This document shows positions 1-7,406 of a stretch of DNA of 64,000 bases, piece after piece. The first letter of the stretch is position 1, and each line of letters starts with the position of its first letter. The stretch comes from Burkholderiaceae bacterium. GTDB lineage: Bacteria; Pseudomonadota; Gammaproteobacteria; Burkholderiales; Burkholderiaceae_A. A program made the translations under genes and the position numbers. Under the pieces are notes generated by a model. It saw only the letters and a list, made by a program, of their open reading frames with translations, did not search any database and was not told the DNA's origin. The DNA is taken from contig JAGYKN010000003.1 of the NCBI GenBank assembly GCA_018401615.1, positions 28,423 through 92,422 of the forward strand. The letters run 5' to 3'.

Positions 1-98
1 GTGGCCCGATCGTCGAGCCCCTGCGGGGCAAGGCCAAGTCGGCGGATCCCCGCAACATCGGGAATCGTCTCAAGATCAAAAACAAGGATCGGGGTCAA
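1..98 (-). CDS. PolB-like 3'-5' exonuclease, N-terminal fragment
   Basis: Only the first 32 codons are inside the window; the gene runs off the left edge. The reading begins at a TTG that directly follows the nlpD stop (TAATTG on the minus strand). The N-terminus reads TPILVFDLETIPDVAG, which carries the D-x-E exonuclease I motif typical of the predicted PolB-like 3'-5' exonucleases (DnaQ-like RNase H fold) of betaproteobacteria. The role in DNA metabolism is inferred from the family. The start is not certain because no clear ribosome binding site is visible and the rest of the protein is missing. In many relatives rpoS sits at this position after nlpD; it is not here. Confidence 0.7.
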   Translation of the reverse strand, partial: MTPILVFDLETIPDVAGIRRLGLAPQGLDDRA

Positions 99-1001
99 TT
101 AGCGGGTGGGCAAGACGCTGAGGGGGTCGATCGGCTTGCCAGCCCTGCGGACCTCGAAGTGGAGCATCGGCTTATCGGCATCAGACATGCCCAACTCGGC
201 AATCTTCTGGCCCCGCTTGACTGTCTGGCCCTCCTTGACGAGGATGCTCCTGTTGTGGGCGTAGGCGGTGATGAAGTCATCTGGATGCTTCACGATGACC
301 AGGTTCCCGTATCCCCGAAGGCCATTGCCACTGTAGACCACACGCCCCTGCTCGGCCGAAAAGACCGCCTCACCCTGTGCCCCGGCAATCGCAATGCCCT
401 TGCTGCCACCCTCTGTGAATCCGGTGATGACCTGACCATTTGCCGGCCATCCCCAGCGCAGGTTGGTGAGCGCCGGGGCCGCTGCATCTGGCGTTGGAAC
501 AGAGGTGGGGGCACTGGCCACCACCGAGGCCTCAGGGGTCACAGCAGCCTCGGGGGCCGGCGCCACCTCGGTGATCGTCTCGCCCGGGGGACTCATCACA
601 TCGGGCAAAGAAGGCTCGACGACGCGGCCCTCAAGGGGGCGAACCTGCATGGACGAAGGGCCACTGCTGATGGGCTCTGACTGGGCCAGTTGGTTCGACT
701 GGGCGGTCATCTCAGGCTTTGGTTCTCGCACGCGCAGCATCTGCCCGACATCGATGAGGTTGGGGTTGGCAATCTGATTCCACTGCGCCAACTCCCGCCA
801 GCCCACGCCGTGTTCGAGTGCAATTCCCACCAAGGTGTCGCCGCGCTTGACCCGATAAAATCCGGCAGGTGCTGCTGGCAACTCTTTGGGCGCCTGCCCA
901 GCAGCGCCCACCTTGCGGGACTCAATCGGAGATGGCGGCTGAAATTGCGCGCAGCCAGCCAAAAGGGTGGCGGCCAGGACCAGCCCCCATCTCAGTGGCA
1001 T
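99..1001 (-). CDS. nlpD: NlpD-like lipoprotein, LysM + degenerate M23/LytM domain
   Basis: Predicted outer-membrane lipoprotein of 300 residues. I start it at the ATG at 1001, preceded by GGAGG; this gives a short signal peptide ending in a lipobox LLAGC. An upstream in-frame ATG at 1031 would add ten residues and is less likely. A LysM peptidoglycan-binding domain (YRVKRGDTLVGIALEHG) follows the lipoprotein linker, then a proline/alanine-rich linker, then a C-terminal M23 domain. The M23 zinc ligands look degenerate: the position that reads GIDIAG in E. coli NlpD is GIAIAG here. By analogy with NlpD this would be a non-enzymatic activator of a cell-wall amidase in cell separation. It lies in the surE-pcm-nlpD order usual for proteobacteria. 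Confidence 0.9.
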   Translation of the reverse strand: MPLRWGLVLAATLLAGCAQFQPPSPIESRKVGAAGQAPKELPAAPAGFYRVKRGDTLVGIALEHGVGWRELAQWNQIANPNLIDVGQMLRVREPKPEMTAQSNQLAQSEPISSGPSSMQVRPLEGRVVEPSLPDVMSPPGETITEVAPAPEAAVTPEASVVASAPTSVPTPDAAAPALTNLRWGWPANGQVITGFTEGGSKGIAIAGAQGEAVFSAEQGRVVYSGNGLRGYGNLVIVKHPDDFITAYAHNRSILVKEGQTVKRGQKIAELGMSDADKPMLHFEVRRAGKPIDPLSVLPTR

Positions 1002-1027
1002 GCACCTCCGATTTCCAGCGCCTTCGA

Positions 1028-1663
1028 TCATCGTTGAATTCCCCTCAATATCGGCACGAACTGAACAGCATCAAACTCAAATCGCTCAAAGGTCGGCTCG
1101 GCATTGCCATCATCTTGACAACGTCGCACCACAACAAGCCGCTGGTCTGGCCAGCCCAGCGGCCCGACCATGACGCCGCCCACCTGCAATTGTCGCAACA
1201 ATTCCAGCGGTGTGTCGGCAAGCCCGGCTGCGAGCACCATGGCGTCAAAGGGGGCCATCTCTGGGCAGCCATCAAGCCCATCGCCCAGGATCAGGTGCAG
1301 GTTGGACAAGGCCAAGGCCGCAAGGTTGCGCCTCGCATCACGATGCAGGCCCTCAATGCGTTCGATCGAGACCACTGATGAAAAGAGCCCAGCCATGACA
1401 GCGGCCTGGTAGCCGCAGCCAGTTCCAATCTCGAGGGCTCGGCTGCGATCTCCATCGGCACGGCAGTGGCTCCTTGCCAGCGAGAGGGACCTTGCCACCA
1501 CGTAGGGCTGCGAGAGGGTCTGTTGGTGGCCAATGGGCAGGGCGGTGTCTTCATAGACTCGGCTCGCAAGCCCCTCATCGACAAAGCGGTGGCGTGGCAC
1601 CTGACCCATGGCCCGCAGCACCGCATCGTCAGCAATGCCCTGTTGGCGCAGCCGCGCCACCAT
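1028..1663 (-). CDS. pcm: Protein-L-isoaspartate O-methyltransferase
   Basis: Repairs isoaspartyl residues in damaged proteins with S-adenosylmethionine. The 211-residue product matches the family along its length: an N-terminal helix (MVARLRQQGI), the ALPIGHQQTLSQPYVVA motif, the SAM-binding loop LEIGTGCGYQAAV and a C-terminal RFVP-like strand (QFVPI). The frame is open upstream to 1948, but the ATG at 1663 is preceded by GAGGGAG and gives the usual family length, so I choose it. That leaves a 128-base gap after surE with no convincing gene. It sits between surE and nlpD, as in many proteobacteria. Confidence 0.92.
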   Translation of the reverse strand: MVARLRQQGIADDAVLRAMGQVPRHRFVDEGLASRVYEDTALPIGHQQTLSQPYVVARSLSLARSHCRADGDRSRALEIGTGCGYQAAVMAGLFSSVVSIERIEGLHRDARRNLAALALSNLHLILGDGLDGCPEMAPFDAMVLAAGLADTPLELLRQLQVGGVMVGPLGWPDQRLVVVRRCQDDGNAEPTFERFEFDAVQFVPILRGIQR

Positions 1664-1791
1664 TCGCTCCCTCAGTCTCCCGCTGGCCAATCCTTGATTA
1701 TCGTCCTGAGACCCTGCTGGAGCGGCTGCATGGCGTGCGCCCCACTTCGGTGGAGCGGCTTGAGATCGGGGCAACGCGGGGTCGCCCGGCC

Positions 1792-2541
1792 TTATGGAAG
1801 GGCTTCGAGCCACTCCGAGAGTCCCTCCGCAGTCTGCGCGTCTCCAAGGTCGACCCGAAGCGGCGTGATCGAGACTTCCCCGTTTGCCAGGGCATGAAAA
1901 TCCGTGCCCGGCCCCGCCTCCTTGATGGCCCCGGGCGCCCCCACCCAATACATGGGCTCTCCGCGAGGAGAGGAGACCCTCAAGACCGGCTGTGCAACGT
2001 GTCGGCGCCCAAGGCGGCAGACCCGGTAACCCTTTAAATCGCCCAGGGACACGTTGGGAATGTTTACATTTAGAAGGCAGGGCCCCGAGAATGGTCGTCG
2101 TATCAGGCCGGCCACCACGCGCTGGGCGACATGGACCGCCGTGTCGAGTTGACCAAAGCCGCGATCTGCCAATGAGAAGGCCACCGCTGGAATCCCCAGT
2201 AAAAACCCCTCCATGGCTGCGGCCACGGTGCCGGAGTAGAGGGTGTCTTCTGCAACGTTTTGCCCGTTGTTGATGCCCGAGACCACGAGGTCAGGTCTTT
2301 CGTTGAGGAATCCCGTCACCGCCACATGCACGCAGTCGGTGGGGGTGCCATTGACGTAATAAAACCCGTTTGCCGACTGCCGCACATACAAAGGCCGATC
2401 CAGGGTGAGCGAATTGCTGGCCCCGCTGCGGTCTGCCTCGGGCGCCACGACCGTGACCTCCCCAAATCCTCGCATGGCCCCGGCAAGGGCCTCGATGCCG
2501 GGTGAGAAATAACCGTCGTCGTTTGAGACCAGAATCCTCAA
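1792..2541 (-). CDS. surE: 5'/3'-nucleotidase SurE
   Basis: Metal-dependent nucleoside monophosphate phosphatase of 249 residues. The N-terminus MRILVSNDDG has the paired aspartates (D8, D9) that bind the metal, followed by SGASNSLT and a central SGINNGQN motif with a conserved asparagine. The start codon is TTG at 2541 and its last two bases form the TGA stop of the upstream CBS-domain gene (TTGA), which suggests translational coupling. The family is usually linked to stationary-phase survival and sits with pcm and nlpD, as here. Confidence 0.93.
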   Translation of the reverse strand: MRILVSNDDGYFSPGIEALAGAMRGFGEVTVVAPEADRSGASNSLTLDRPLYVRQSANGFYYVNGTPTDCVHVAVTGFLNERPDLVVSGINNGQNVAEDTLYSGTVAAAMEGFLLGIPAVAFSLADRGFGQLDTAVHVAQRVVAGLIRRPFSGPCLLNVNIPNVSLGDLKGYRVCRLGRRHVAQPVLRVSSPRGEPMYWVGAPGAIKEAGPGTDFHALANGEVSITPLRVDLGDAQTAEGLSEWLEALP

Positions 2542-3011
2542 GCTTTCTCTTCTTCGCCCGGTGAGTCCTTGATATAGGCTCGCAGCATCTGATTCTCAAA
2601 GCTCTGGGCGTCGAGCACGGCTCGGGCGACATCGCGAAAGGAGACCACACCCAAGAGGCTATCGCCGTCCATGACCGGAAGGTACCGCTCACCACAGGCA
2701 TTCATCACCTCCCGAAGCTGATCCACGGTCATCTCTGGATTGGCCAATGTCGGACGCGCATTCATGACCTCGCGCACCGGAATGTCTGCCATGGCTGGCG
2801 TGGGACCCGCCAGGTTCTCACGGAGTCGATTGGCCATCACGCGATTGACCTCTCTGAATGTGAGCATGCCCACCAGATGACCAGATGACATCACCACCAG
2901 AGAGCCAATGTCTTGCTCATCGAGGGTGATCACCGCATCAGACAGCGGGCTGTCTGGGCCAACAGTAAAAAGCATGCTGCCCTTGACCTTCAAAATCTCA
3001 CGAACCTTCAT
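2538..3011 (-). CDS. Tandem CBS-domain protein
   Basis: Small cytoplasmic protein of 157 residues made of two CBS modules (about residues 5-65 and 80-145), a fold that usually senses adenosyl nucleotides. Start chosen at the ATG at 3011, which follows AAAGGGGGCGCA; an in-frame ATG at 3047 would add 12 unlikely residues. Typical strings are DIGSLVVMSSGHLVGMLTFREV and ERYLPVMDGDSLLGVVSFRDVA. The C-terminus is acidic (GEEEKA). It is the first gene of a probable CBS-surE-pcm-nlpD operon. The ligand and partner cannot be told from sequence. Confidence 0.85.
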   Translation of the reverse strand: MKVREILKVKGSMLFTVGPDSPLSDAVITLDEQDIGSLVVMSSGHLVGMLTFREVNRVMANRLRENLAGPTPAMADIPVREVMNARPTLANPEMTVDQLREVMNACGERYLPVMDGDSLLGVVSFRDVARAVLDAQSFENQMLRAYIKDSPGEEEKA

Positions 3012-3127
3012 TGCGCCCCCCTTTTGCAGGGTCTTGCGACACTGCATGAACGTTGATTCCTTTCATGCTAGCACCAGCCCCACGGTAGAAGGGGAGGTTG
3101 GCGGGTCCTTTCTCGTTATCATGGGCA

Positions 3128-3754
3128 ATGAACTCGACTCGCCTGCCCTCGACCCGCGTCTTGGTTCTCTTTTACAGCCGGTACGGCGCGACCCAACAGC
3201 TTGCAGAGGCATGCTGCGAGGGGGTGGAATCTGTCGATGGGTGCGAGTCCGTCTTGCGCACGGTGCCGGGCGTATCGGCCAACCACGAGGCCACCGAGCC
3301 GGCAGTCCCAACCCAGGGTCCACCCTATGCCGAGGCCACCGATTTAAAAGACTGTGATGGCCTCTTAATTGGGTCGCCCACTCGATTCGGCAACATGGCA
3401 GCCCCCATGAAGTATTTCATCGACGGCACCATTCAAGGCTGGCTGGCTGGCGACTTGGTTGGCAAGCCCGGGGGCGTCTTCACCAGCACGGGAAGCCTGC
3501 ACGGGGGTCAGGAATCCACCCTGATCACCATGATGATGCCGCTCTTTCACCATGGCATGGTGCTTGTGGGATTGCCCTACTCAGAGCCCGAGCTCTCGGC
3601 CACGCAGTCGGGCGGCACCCCCTATGGTGCCTCTCACCTCGCCGGAGGGGACGGGCGGCGTCCGGTTACCGATGAAGAACGCAGGCTCGCCAAGGCGCAG
3701 GGAAGGAGAGTCGCCCAGATCGCACAGGCCCTCAAGGCCGCCTCCCCTCCATGA
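3128..3754 (+). CDS. wrbA: WrbA-type NAD(P)H:quinone oxidoreductase
   Basis: FMN-dependent flavodoxin-fold quinone reductase of about 208 residues, expected in the cytoplasm in defence against quinone and redox stress. The phosphate-binding loop VLVLFYSRYG, the flavin motif GSPTRFGNM, TSTGSLHGGQE and GGTPYGASHLAGGDG all match WrbA. Start is uncertain: the ATG at 3128 has no strong ribosome site, while an in-frame TTG at 3098 follows GGGGAGG with no spacer. It diverges from the CBS-surE operon and overlaps the next gene by ATGA. Confidence 0.9.
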   Translation: MNSTRLPSTRVLVLFYSRYGATQQLAEACCEGVESVDGCESVLRTVPGVSANHEATEPAVPTQGPPYAEATDLKDCDGLLIGSPTRFGNMAAPMKYFIDGTIQGWLAGDLVGKPGGVFTSTGSLHGGQESTLITMMMPLFHHGMVLVGLPYSEPELSATQSGGTPYGASHLAGGDGRRPVTDEERRLAKAQGRRVAQIAQALKAASPP

Positions 3755-4173
3755 CGCCGGCCGATCCAGGCGCCTTCGTGCCAAGGGGCGGTCTGCTGCC
3801 GCATCCTTGGGGGCCCGTTCACAGCGGTCTGGTGATTGCCATGGTCCTATATGGCGCTGCCTGGGAGGCCATGTGGGATCCCATTCGAGAGGGCTCGTTG
3901 CTGTGGCTCAAGGTCCTGCCCCTGCTTTTTGTCTTGCCCGGCCTCTTGCGACACCGCAGGCTCAGCATGCAGTGGCTCTCCCTGATGATCTGGTTTTATG
4001 CCTGCGAGGCCCTGGTTCGGGTGGTCAGCCTTGAGTCCACCGAACGATGGCTTGCAGCAGGCTGGCTCCTGCTCTCGATGCTGGTTGCAGGCGCAAATTG
4101 GCTCTCTGCAAAGGCATACCGACGCCAGATGGCCATGGGCGACTCCCCCTCGGAGATCTCGCGGCGCCAATGA
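3751..4173 (+). CDS. DUF2069 inner-membrane protein
   Basis: Predicted inner-membrane protein of 140 residues with about four hydrophobic segments (near residues 25-42, 50-62, 70-90 and 100-118). The pattern matches the DUF2069 family that often follows wrbA in betaproteobacteria; function unknown. It starts in the wrbA stop (ATGA), so the two are probably co-translated. Its last 59 codons lie antisense to the 3' end of dusA. The final hydrophobic segment falls inside that overlap, which argues that this frame is the genuine constrained one there. Confidence 0.8.
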   Translation: MTPADPGAFVPRGGLLPHPWGPVHSGLVIAMVLYGAAWEAMWDPIREGSLLWLKVLPLLFVLPGLLRHRRLSMQWLSLMIWFYACEALVRVVSLESTERWLAAGWLLLSMLVAGANWLSAKAYRRQMAMGDSPSEISRRQ

Positions 4174-5123
4174 CGCGCGCCGGGTTGTCCATGGAACAAC
4201 CCATGCCAGTGTCGACCCATTGCCTTGCCGGGCACCCCTCTTTTGAGCTGGGCCTCAAAGTAGGCCTCGAGTGCGGGCAGGATGGCCTCTCGCGTCGTGC
4301 CTGCCTGTGCCGCTGTGTTGGTCTCTGCCCACAATGTCTGCGAGAGGCGCTGCAGTATCCAGGGGTCGTGATAGGCAGCCCGGCCAAGCATCACGCCATC
4401 GAGGCCGGGCAGATCATCCGAGGGTGACATCCATTCGAGGGCTTGCTCGGTGCTCTTGAGACCGCCGTTGCCCACAAAAGTGGCCTGGGGAAATGCGGCC
4501 TTGAGCTGGCGCACGATCTGCCCTCGCAAGGGCGGAATCTCTCGATTTTCCTTGGGCGAGAGGCCCTTTAAGATGGCCGACCTTGCATGAACGATAAAGA
4601 CCCGGCAGCCTGCTGCGAACAGGCGCTCCACGAACCGGGCAATAAACTCAAAATCGTCCTGGTCGTCCACGCCGATGCGGTGCTTGACTGTCACGGGAAT
4701 CTTAACGGCCGCCTGCATGGCAGCCACGGCATGGGCCACCAGGTCCGGTTCACGCATCAGACAGGCCCCAAAGGCGCCCTGCTGAACCCGCTCGCTCGGA
4801 CATCCACAATTGAGGTTGATCTCGCTGTAGCCCCACTCCTCACCGACACGGGCAGCCCGTGCCAGGTCATTGGGCTCGCTGCCGCCAAGCTGCAGGGCCA
4901 CTGGCTGCTCAGCCTGGCTGAAGTCAAGCAGCCGCGAGCGGTCACCATGCAAGATGGCACCGGTGGTGATCATCTCGGTGTAGAGCAGCGCGCGCGGGGC
5001 GATGAGCCGATGGAAGAATCGGCAATGTCGGTCTGTCCAATCCATCATGGGTGCCACCGACAGGCGGCGCGCATCGGCAAGGGGGTCTGGACAAGGCGTG
5101 GCCGGGGAGGTGTGCTGCAACAT
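3996..5123 (-). CDS. dusA: tRNA-dihydrouridine synthase A
   Basis: FMN enzyme that reduces uridine to dihydrouridine in the tRNA D-loop. SVAPMMDWTDRHCR at the N-terminus, the catalytic-cysteine region INLNCGCPS, KHRIGVDD, FIVHARSA and GNGGL are characteristic of DusA. The product is 375 residues, longer than usual. The normal DusA end is near residue 323 (GQPGARHWRREISE); the remaining 52 residues are arginine/serine-rich and are encoded antisense to the end of the DUF2069 gene. This tail is probably a non-conserved extension after loss of an earlier stop. It diverges from the tRNA-Arg gene. Confidence 0.92.
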   Translation of the reverse strand: MLQHTSPATPCPDPLADARRLSVAPMMDWTDRHCRFFHRLIAPRALLYTEMITTGAILHGDRSRLLDFSQAEQPVALQLGGSEPNDLARAARVGEEWGYSEINLNCGCPSERVQQGAFGACLMREPDLVAHAVAAMQAAVKIPVTVKHRIGVDDQDDFEFIARFVERLFAAGCRVFIVHARSAILKGLSPKENREIPPLRGQIVRQLKAAFPQATFVGNGGLKSTEQALEWMSPSDDLPGLDGVMLGRAAYHDPWILQRLSQTLWAETNTAAQAGTTREAILPALEAYFEAQLKRGVPGKAMGRHWHGLFHGQPGARHWRREISEGESPMAIWRRYAFAESQFAPATSIESRSQPAASHRSVDSRLTTRTRASQA

Positions 5124-5161
5124 CCAACGAGTTTAAGATAGACATTGTTATGACGTGGTAG

Positions 5162-5237
5162 GCCTCCGTAGCTCAGTGGATAGAGCATCTCCCTCCTAAG
5201 GAGAGGGTCGCACGTTCGATTCGTGCCGGAGGCACCA
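5162..5237 (+). tRNA. tRNA-Arg(CCT)
   Basis: A complete cloverleaf can be drawn: acceptor GCCTCCG/CGGAGGC, D-arm GCTC...GAGC, anticodon stem TCTCC/GGAGA with loop CTCCTAA giving anticodon CCT, and T-arm GCACG-TTCGATT-CGTGC. The 3' CCA is encoded. It would read AGG codons. Confidence 0.97.
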
Positions 5238-5261
5238 AACCAAACCAGCAAAGGCCTGTCC

Positions 5262-5600
5262 GTGCAACTCGTCAAGACGCTAGGCGTGGTCTGTTTCTAT
5301 CTGGTGCTCAACCCAATGGCCCAGGGCAAGAGGATTCCGGATCAGTCGCCTCTGGGCACCATTGATTTGGCCACCTGTGCAGCCGCCGCAAAGGCTTCAA
5401 ATCAAGATTACCGAGCCTGGGCCAATGCCCTCGAGGGTCGGTATCGGTGGTACTACCCTGAGATGAACAAGAAAGAACTCAGGGAGTATGTCGACAACGT
5501 GGTCTTTACCAAGGGCAAGAAACTTGAGAACCGCGGCATCATTAAGAAGGAATTTGTCCAGAATTACTTCAACCAGCACTGCGCCGCCCACAAGCCCTAG
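5262..5600 (+). CDS. Small secreted protein, unknown function
   Basis: About 112 residues from a GTG at 5262 preceded by AAAGG. An in-frame GTG at 5223 lies inside the tRNA and is unlikely. Residues 1-22 form a hydrophobic export signal (QLVKTLGVVCFYLVL, then a likely cleavage after MAQG). The mature part is charged and has two cysteines (DLATCAAA and NQHCAAHK), which could form one disulfide. I do not recognise a family. It starts 24 bases after tRNA-Arg(CCT), may share its transcript, and converges on the cytochrome c gene with only 14 bases between stops. Confidence 0.6.
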   Translation: MQLVKTLGVVCFYLVLNPMAQGKRIPDQSPLGTIDLATCAAAAKASNQDYRAWANALEGRYRWYYPEMNKKELREYVDNVVFTKGKKLENRGIIKKEFVQNYFNQHCAAHKP

Positions 5601-5614
5601 TTGGCCTGCCGACC

Positions 5615-5929
5615 CTACTTTACCGACAGGATGTAGGCGGCCAGGATGCGGGCCTCGTCGTCTGTGACTTGCGGTTGCGGCGGCATCATGTCGTATTCCC
5701 CCCAGACCCCAGCGCCACCAGACTTGACTTTTTTGGCCACGAGTTCAATGGCCCCAGCCTGACCACCGTACTTTTCAGCGATCTGCTTGAAGTTGGGCCC
5801 GTACTTTCTCTTGTCAACGCTGTGGCAGGCAAGGCAGTTGCGGGCTTGAGCGAGGTCGTAGTCCGCATGCGCGAGGCCGAAATTGCCTGCAACACACGCA
5901 AACACGAGGATGTTAAGTGAGATGCGCAT
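5615..5929 (-). CDS. Periplasmic class I cytochrome c
   Basis: A 104-residue mono-heme cytochrome. The signal peptide covers about residues 1-22 (ends GLAHA), followed by the heme site CLACH and, near the C-terminus, DMMPPQ supplying a likely methionine axial ligand. Size and layout fit the cytochrome c-551/c5 type. It lies directly downstream of the PQQ-type sugar dehydrogenase, so it is a plausible electron acceptor for it (inference). A rho-independent terminator stands between the two, so it may be expressed by read-through or from its own promoter. Confidence 0.88.
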   Translation of the reverse strand: MRISLNILVFACVAGNFGLAHADYDLAQARNCLACHSVDKRKYGPNFKQIAEKYGGQAGAIELVAKKVKSGGAGVWGEYDMMPPQPQVTDDEARILAAYILSVK

Positions 5930-5952
5930 CAGAGGCTTCCCCGTTTATTCAT

Positions 5953-5983
5953 AAAAAACGCGCTGCCACATCGGGCAGCGCGT
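5953..5983 (-). terminator. Rho-independent terminator after the PQQ-type dehydrogenase
   Basis: A perfect 10-bp stem, ACGCGCTGCC (5958-5967) against GGCAGCGCGT (5974-5983), with a six-base loop. On the minus strand it is followed by six T residues (5958-5953). It lies just past the dehydrogenase stop and before the cytochrome c gene. Confidence 0.85.
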
Positions 5984-5997
5984 GGACTCAAACAACC

Positions 5998-7257
5998 TTA
6001 CTGCGGTGTGACGCGAATGATGGAGCCACCATCTTCAAGGGCGACGTAGAGGTTGCCATCTGGACCCTGCTCACATGCACGGAAGCGGCCTGCGGCGGTG
6101 GGCCAGGAGACATCCGATTTTGTGGCGCTGAGGCCGTCTGCACTGATCTTTAAGACCTCAATGCGGTTGGCAACTGGGGTTCCGTGGATGCCGATGCCTG
6201 CATAGCCCACCACCATCTGACCATCCCAGGATTTCCACTTCGCTCCGGAGAGGAATGTGTTGCAGAACATGCCCTGAGAAAGACCGTTGTTGTTCCAGGC
6301 CGGCTTCATGGCGTTGGGGTAGGTCTTTAGGTCCGTCATTGGCATGAAGGCTGCGCGCTCTTTCGGATCCATTGCACCCATCTGATTGGGGGAGTAGCCG
6401 CAATAGTTGTCTGGGCAGTCTTTACGGCCGCCCACATTGGGACGGGGATCCCAGCCAGCGTTGCCGCCGTTGGTCAGCGCTGTGACTTCATCGCTGTGCC
6501 AAGGACCATTTTCTGCCGTGAACGGGCGGTTGTCGCCAGGGCGGAATGCAATGCCTTGGGGATTCCGATGGCCATATGTGAAGACCCTGGGATCGAATCC
6601 AGCAGGAGCCTTGTTGCCTGCCGCTGCCTTGCCGTCTCGGTCAATTCGAAGCACCTTGCCACCGATGTACTTGGGGTCCATCGGGCCCGTTCCGAGGTGA
6701 TTGTCGCCCGTGGTGACGTAGAGAAAGCCATCGGCTGGGGAGAACTTAATGCGGCCGCCGTTGTGAGCGCCAGGCCCACCAAATGGATGCTTGGATGCCT
6801 TAGGCTTGTAGCCAATGTCGCCAACGATGTCTGTCCGACCAGAGACCGATTTCATGTCAGCACTGAGCTTAAAACGCATGACACGATTCGAGAGCTTGTC
6901 GTTGAGCTTTGAGCTCGAGTAGACATAGATGAACCGATTCTTGGCGAACTCTGGGTCGATTGCCACACCCATCATGCCGGCCTGACCATCGCAAAAGAGA
7001 TCTGGGCTCGATGAGGAGTAGCCTGATGAGCCACCGATGCCATGGAGCTTGTTGATGGCGCCAGCAGATGTTCGAACCGATAGGCCACGACACTTCTCCG
7101 TAAAGAGCATGGTGCCGTCTTTCATGAAGGCCATGTCCCAGGGAAGTTCGAGTTTGCCAACCGCCACGTCGGCTGAGAGGTTCGGGGCTGCTGCAAACAA
7201 GCCCCCCGACACCGCAAAACCCAGTGATGCAACTGCCAATTTAAAAGACGTTCTCAT
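5998..7257 (-). CDS. PQQ-dependent aldose/sorbosone dehydrogenase family protein
   Basis: Secreted beta-propeller dehydrogenase of 419 residues in the glucose/sorbosone dehydrogenase family. A signal peptide covers about residues 1-23 (ends GGLFAAA). The start has a good ribosome site (GAGGAG, 10 bases upstream). Family motifs are LPWDMAFMKDGTMLFTEK near the N-terminus, MMGVAIDP, GAHNGGRI, TTGDNH, YGHRNPQGIAF and the late ENGPWHSDEV. Expected reaction: oxidation of an aldose or similar substrate in the periplasm, with PQQ as cofactor and electrons going to a cytochrome or quinone. The cytochrome c downstream and the pqq cluster nearby fit this. The real substrate cannot be read from sequence. 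Confidence 0.87.
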   Translation of the reverse strand: MRTSFKLAVASLGFAVSGGLFAAAPNLSADVAVGKLELPWDMAFMKDGTMLFTEKCRGLSVRTSAGAINKLHGIGGSSGYSSSSPDLFCDGQAGMMGVAIDPEFAKNRFIYVYSSSKLNDKLSNRVMRFKLSADMKSVSGRTDIVGDIGYKPKASKHPFGGPGAHNGGRIKFSPADGFLYVTTGDNHLGTGPMDPKYIGGKVLRIDRDGKAAAGNKAPAGFDPRVFTYGHRNPQGIAFRPGDNRPFTAENGPWHSDEVTALTNGGNAGWDPRPNVGGRKDCPDNYCGYSPNQMGAMDPKERAAFMPMTDLKTYPNAMKPAWNNNGLSQGMFCNTFLSGAKWKSWDGQMVVGYAGIGIHGTPVANRIEVLKISADGLSATKSDVSWPTAAGRFRACEQGPDGNLYVALEDGGSIIRVTPQ

Positions 7258-7406
7258 TTTTGTTTATCTCCTCGTTGTGATCGTGCTGCGTTGTTTAGTT
7301 CACCTAAAGTGTGCTCTGCTGATTTTAGAAAGCAAGGGTCTTCGAGTGAAATTCGCGTAAACCCTGATCGAACCCCCAAGGCGTTTATGGTTTAGCCTTC
7401 AATTAG

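Noticed and set aside
1664..1791. Possible 19-residue leader peptide frame (starting MQPLQQG) between surE and pcm
   Set aside because: It ends just before the pcm ribosome site, but it has no ribosome site of its own and no sign of regulation; chance cannot be excluded.
1691..1948. N-terminal extension of pcm up to 1948
   Set aside because: The added residues have no family match, overlap surE, and a well-placed ribosome site precedes the ATG at 1663.
7258..7406. Operator or promoter boxes between the PQQ-type dehydrogenase and the M48 protease
   Set aside because: No convincing -35/-10 pair or palindrome could be picked out by eye.
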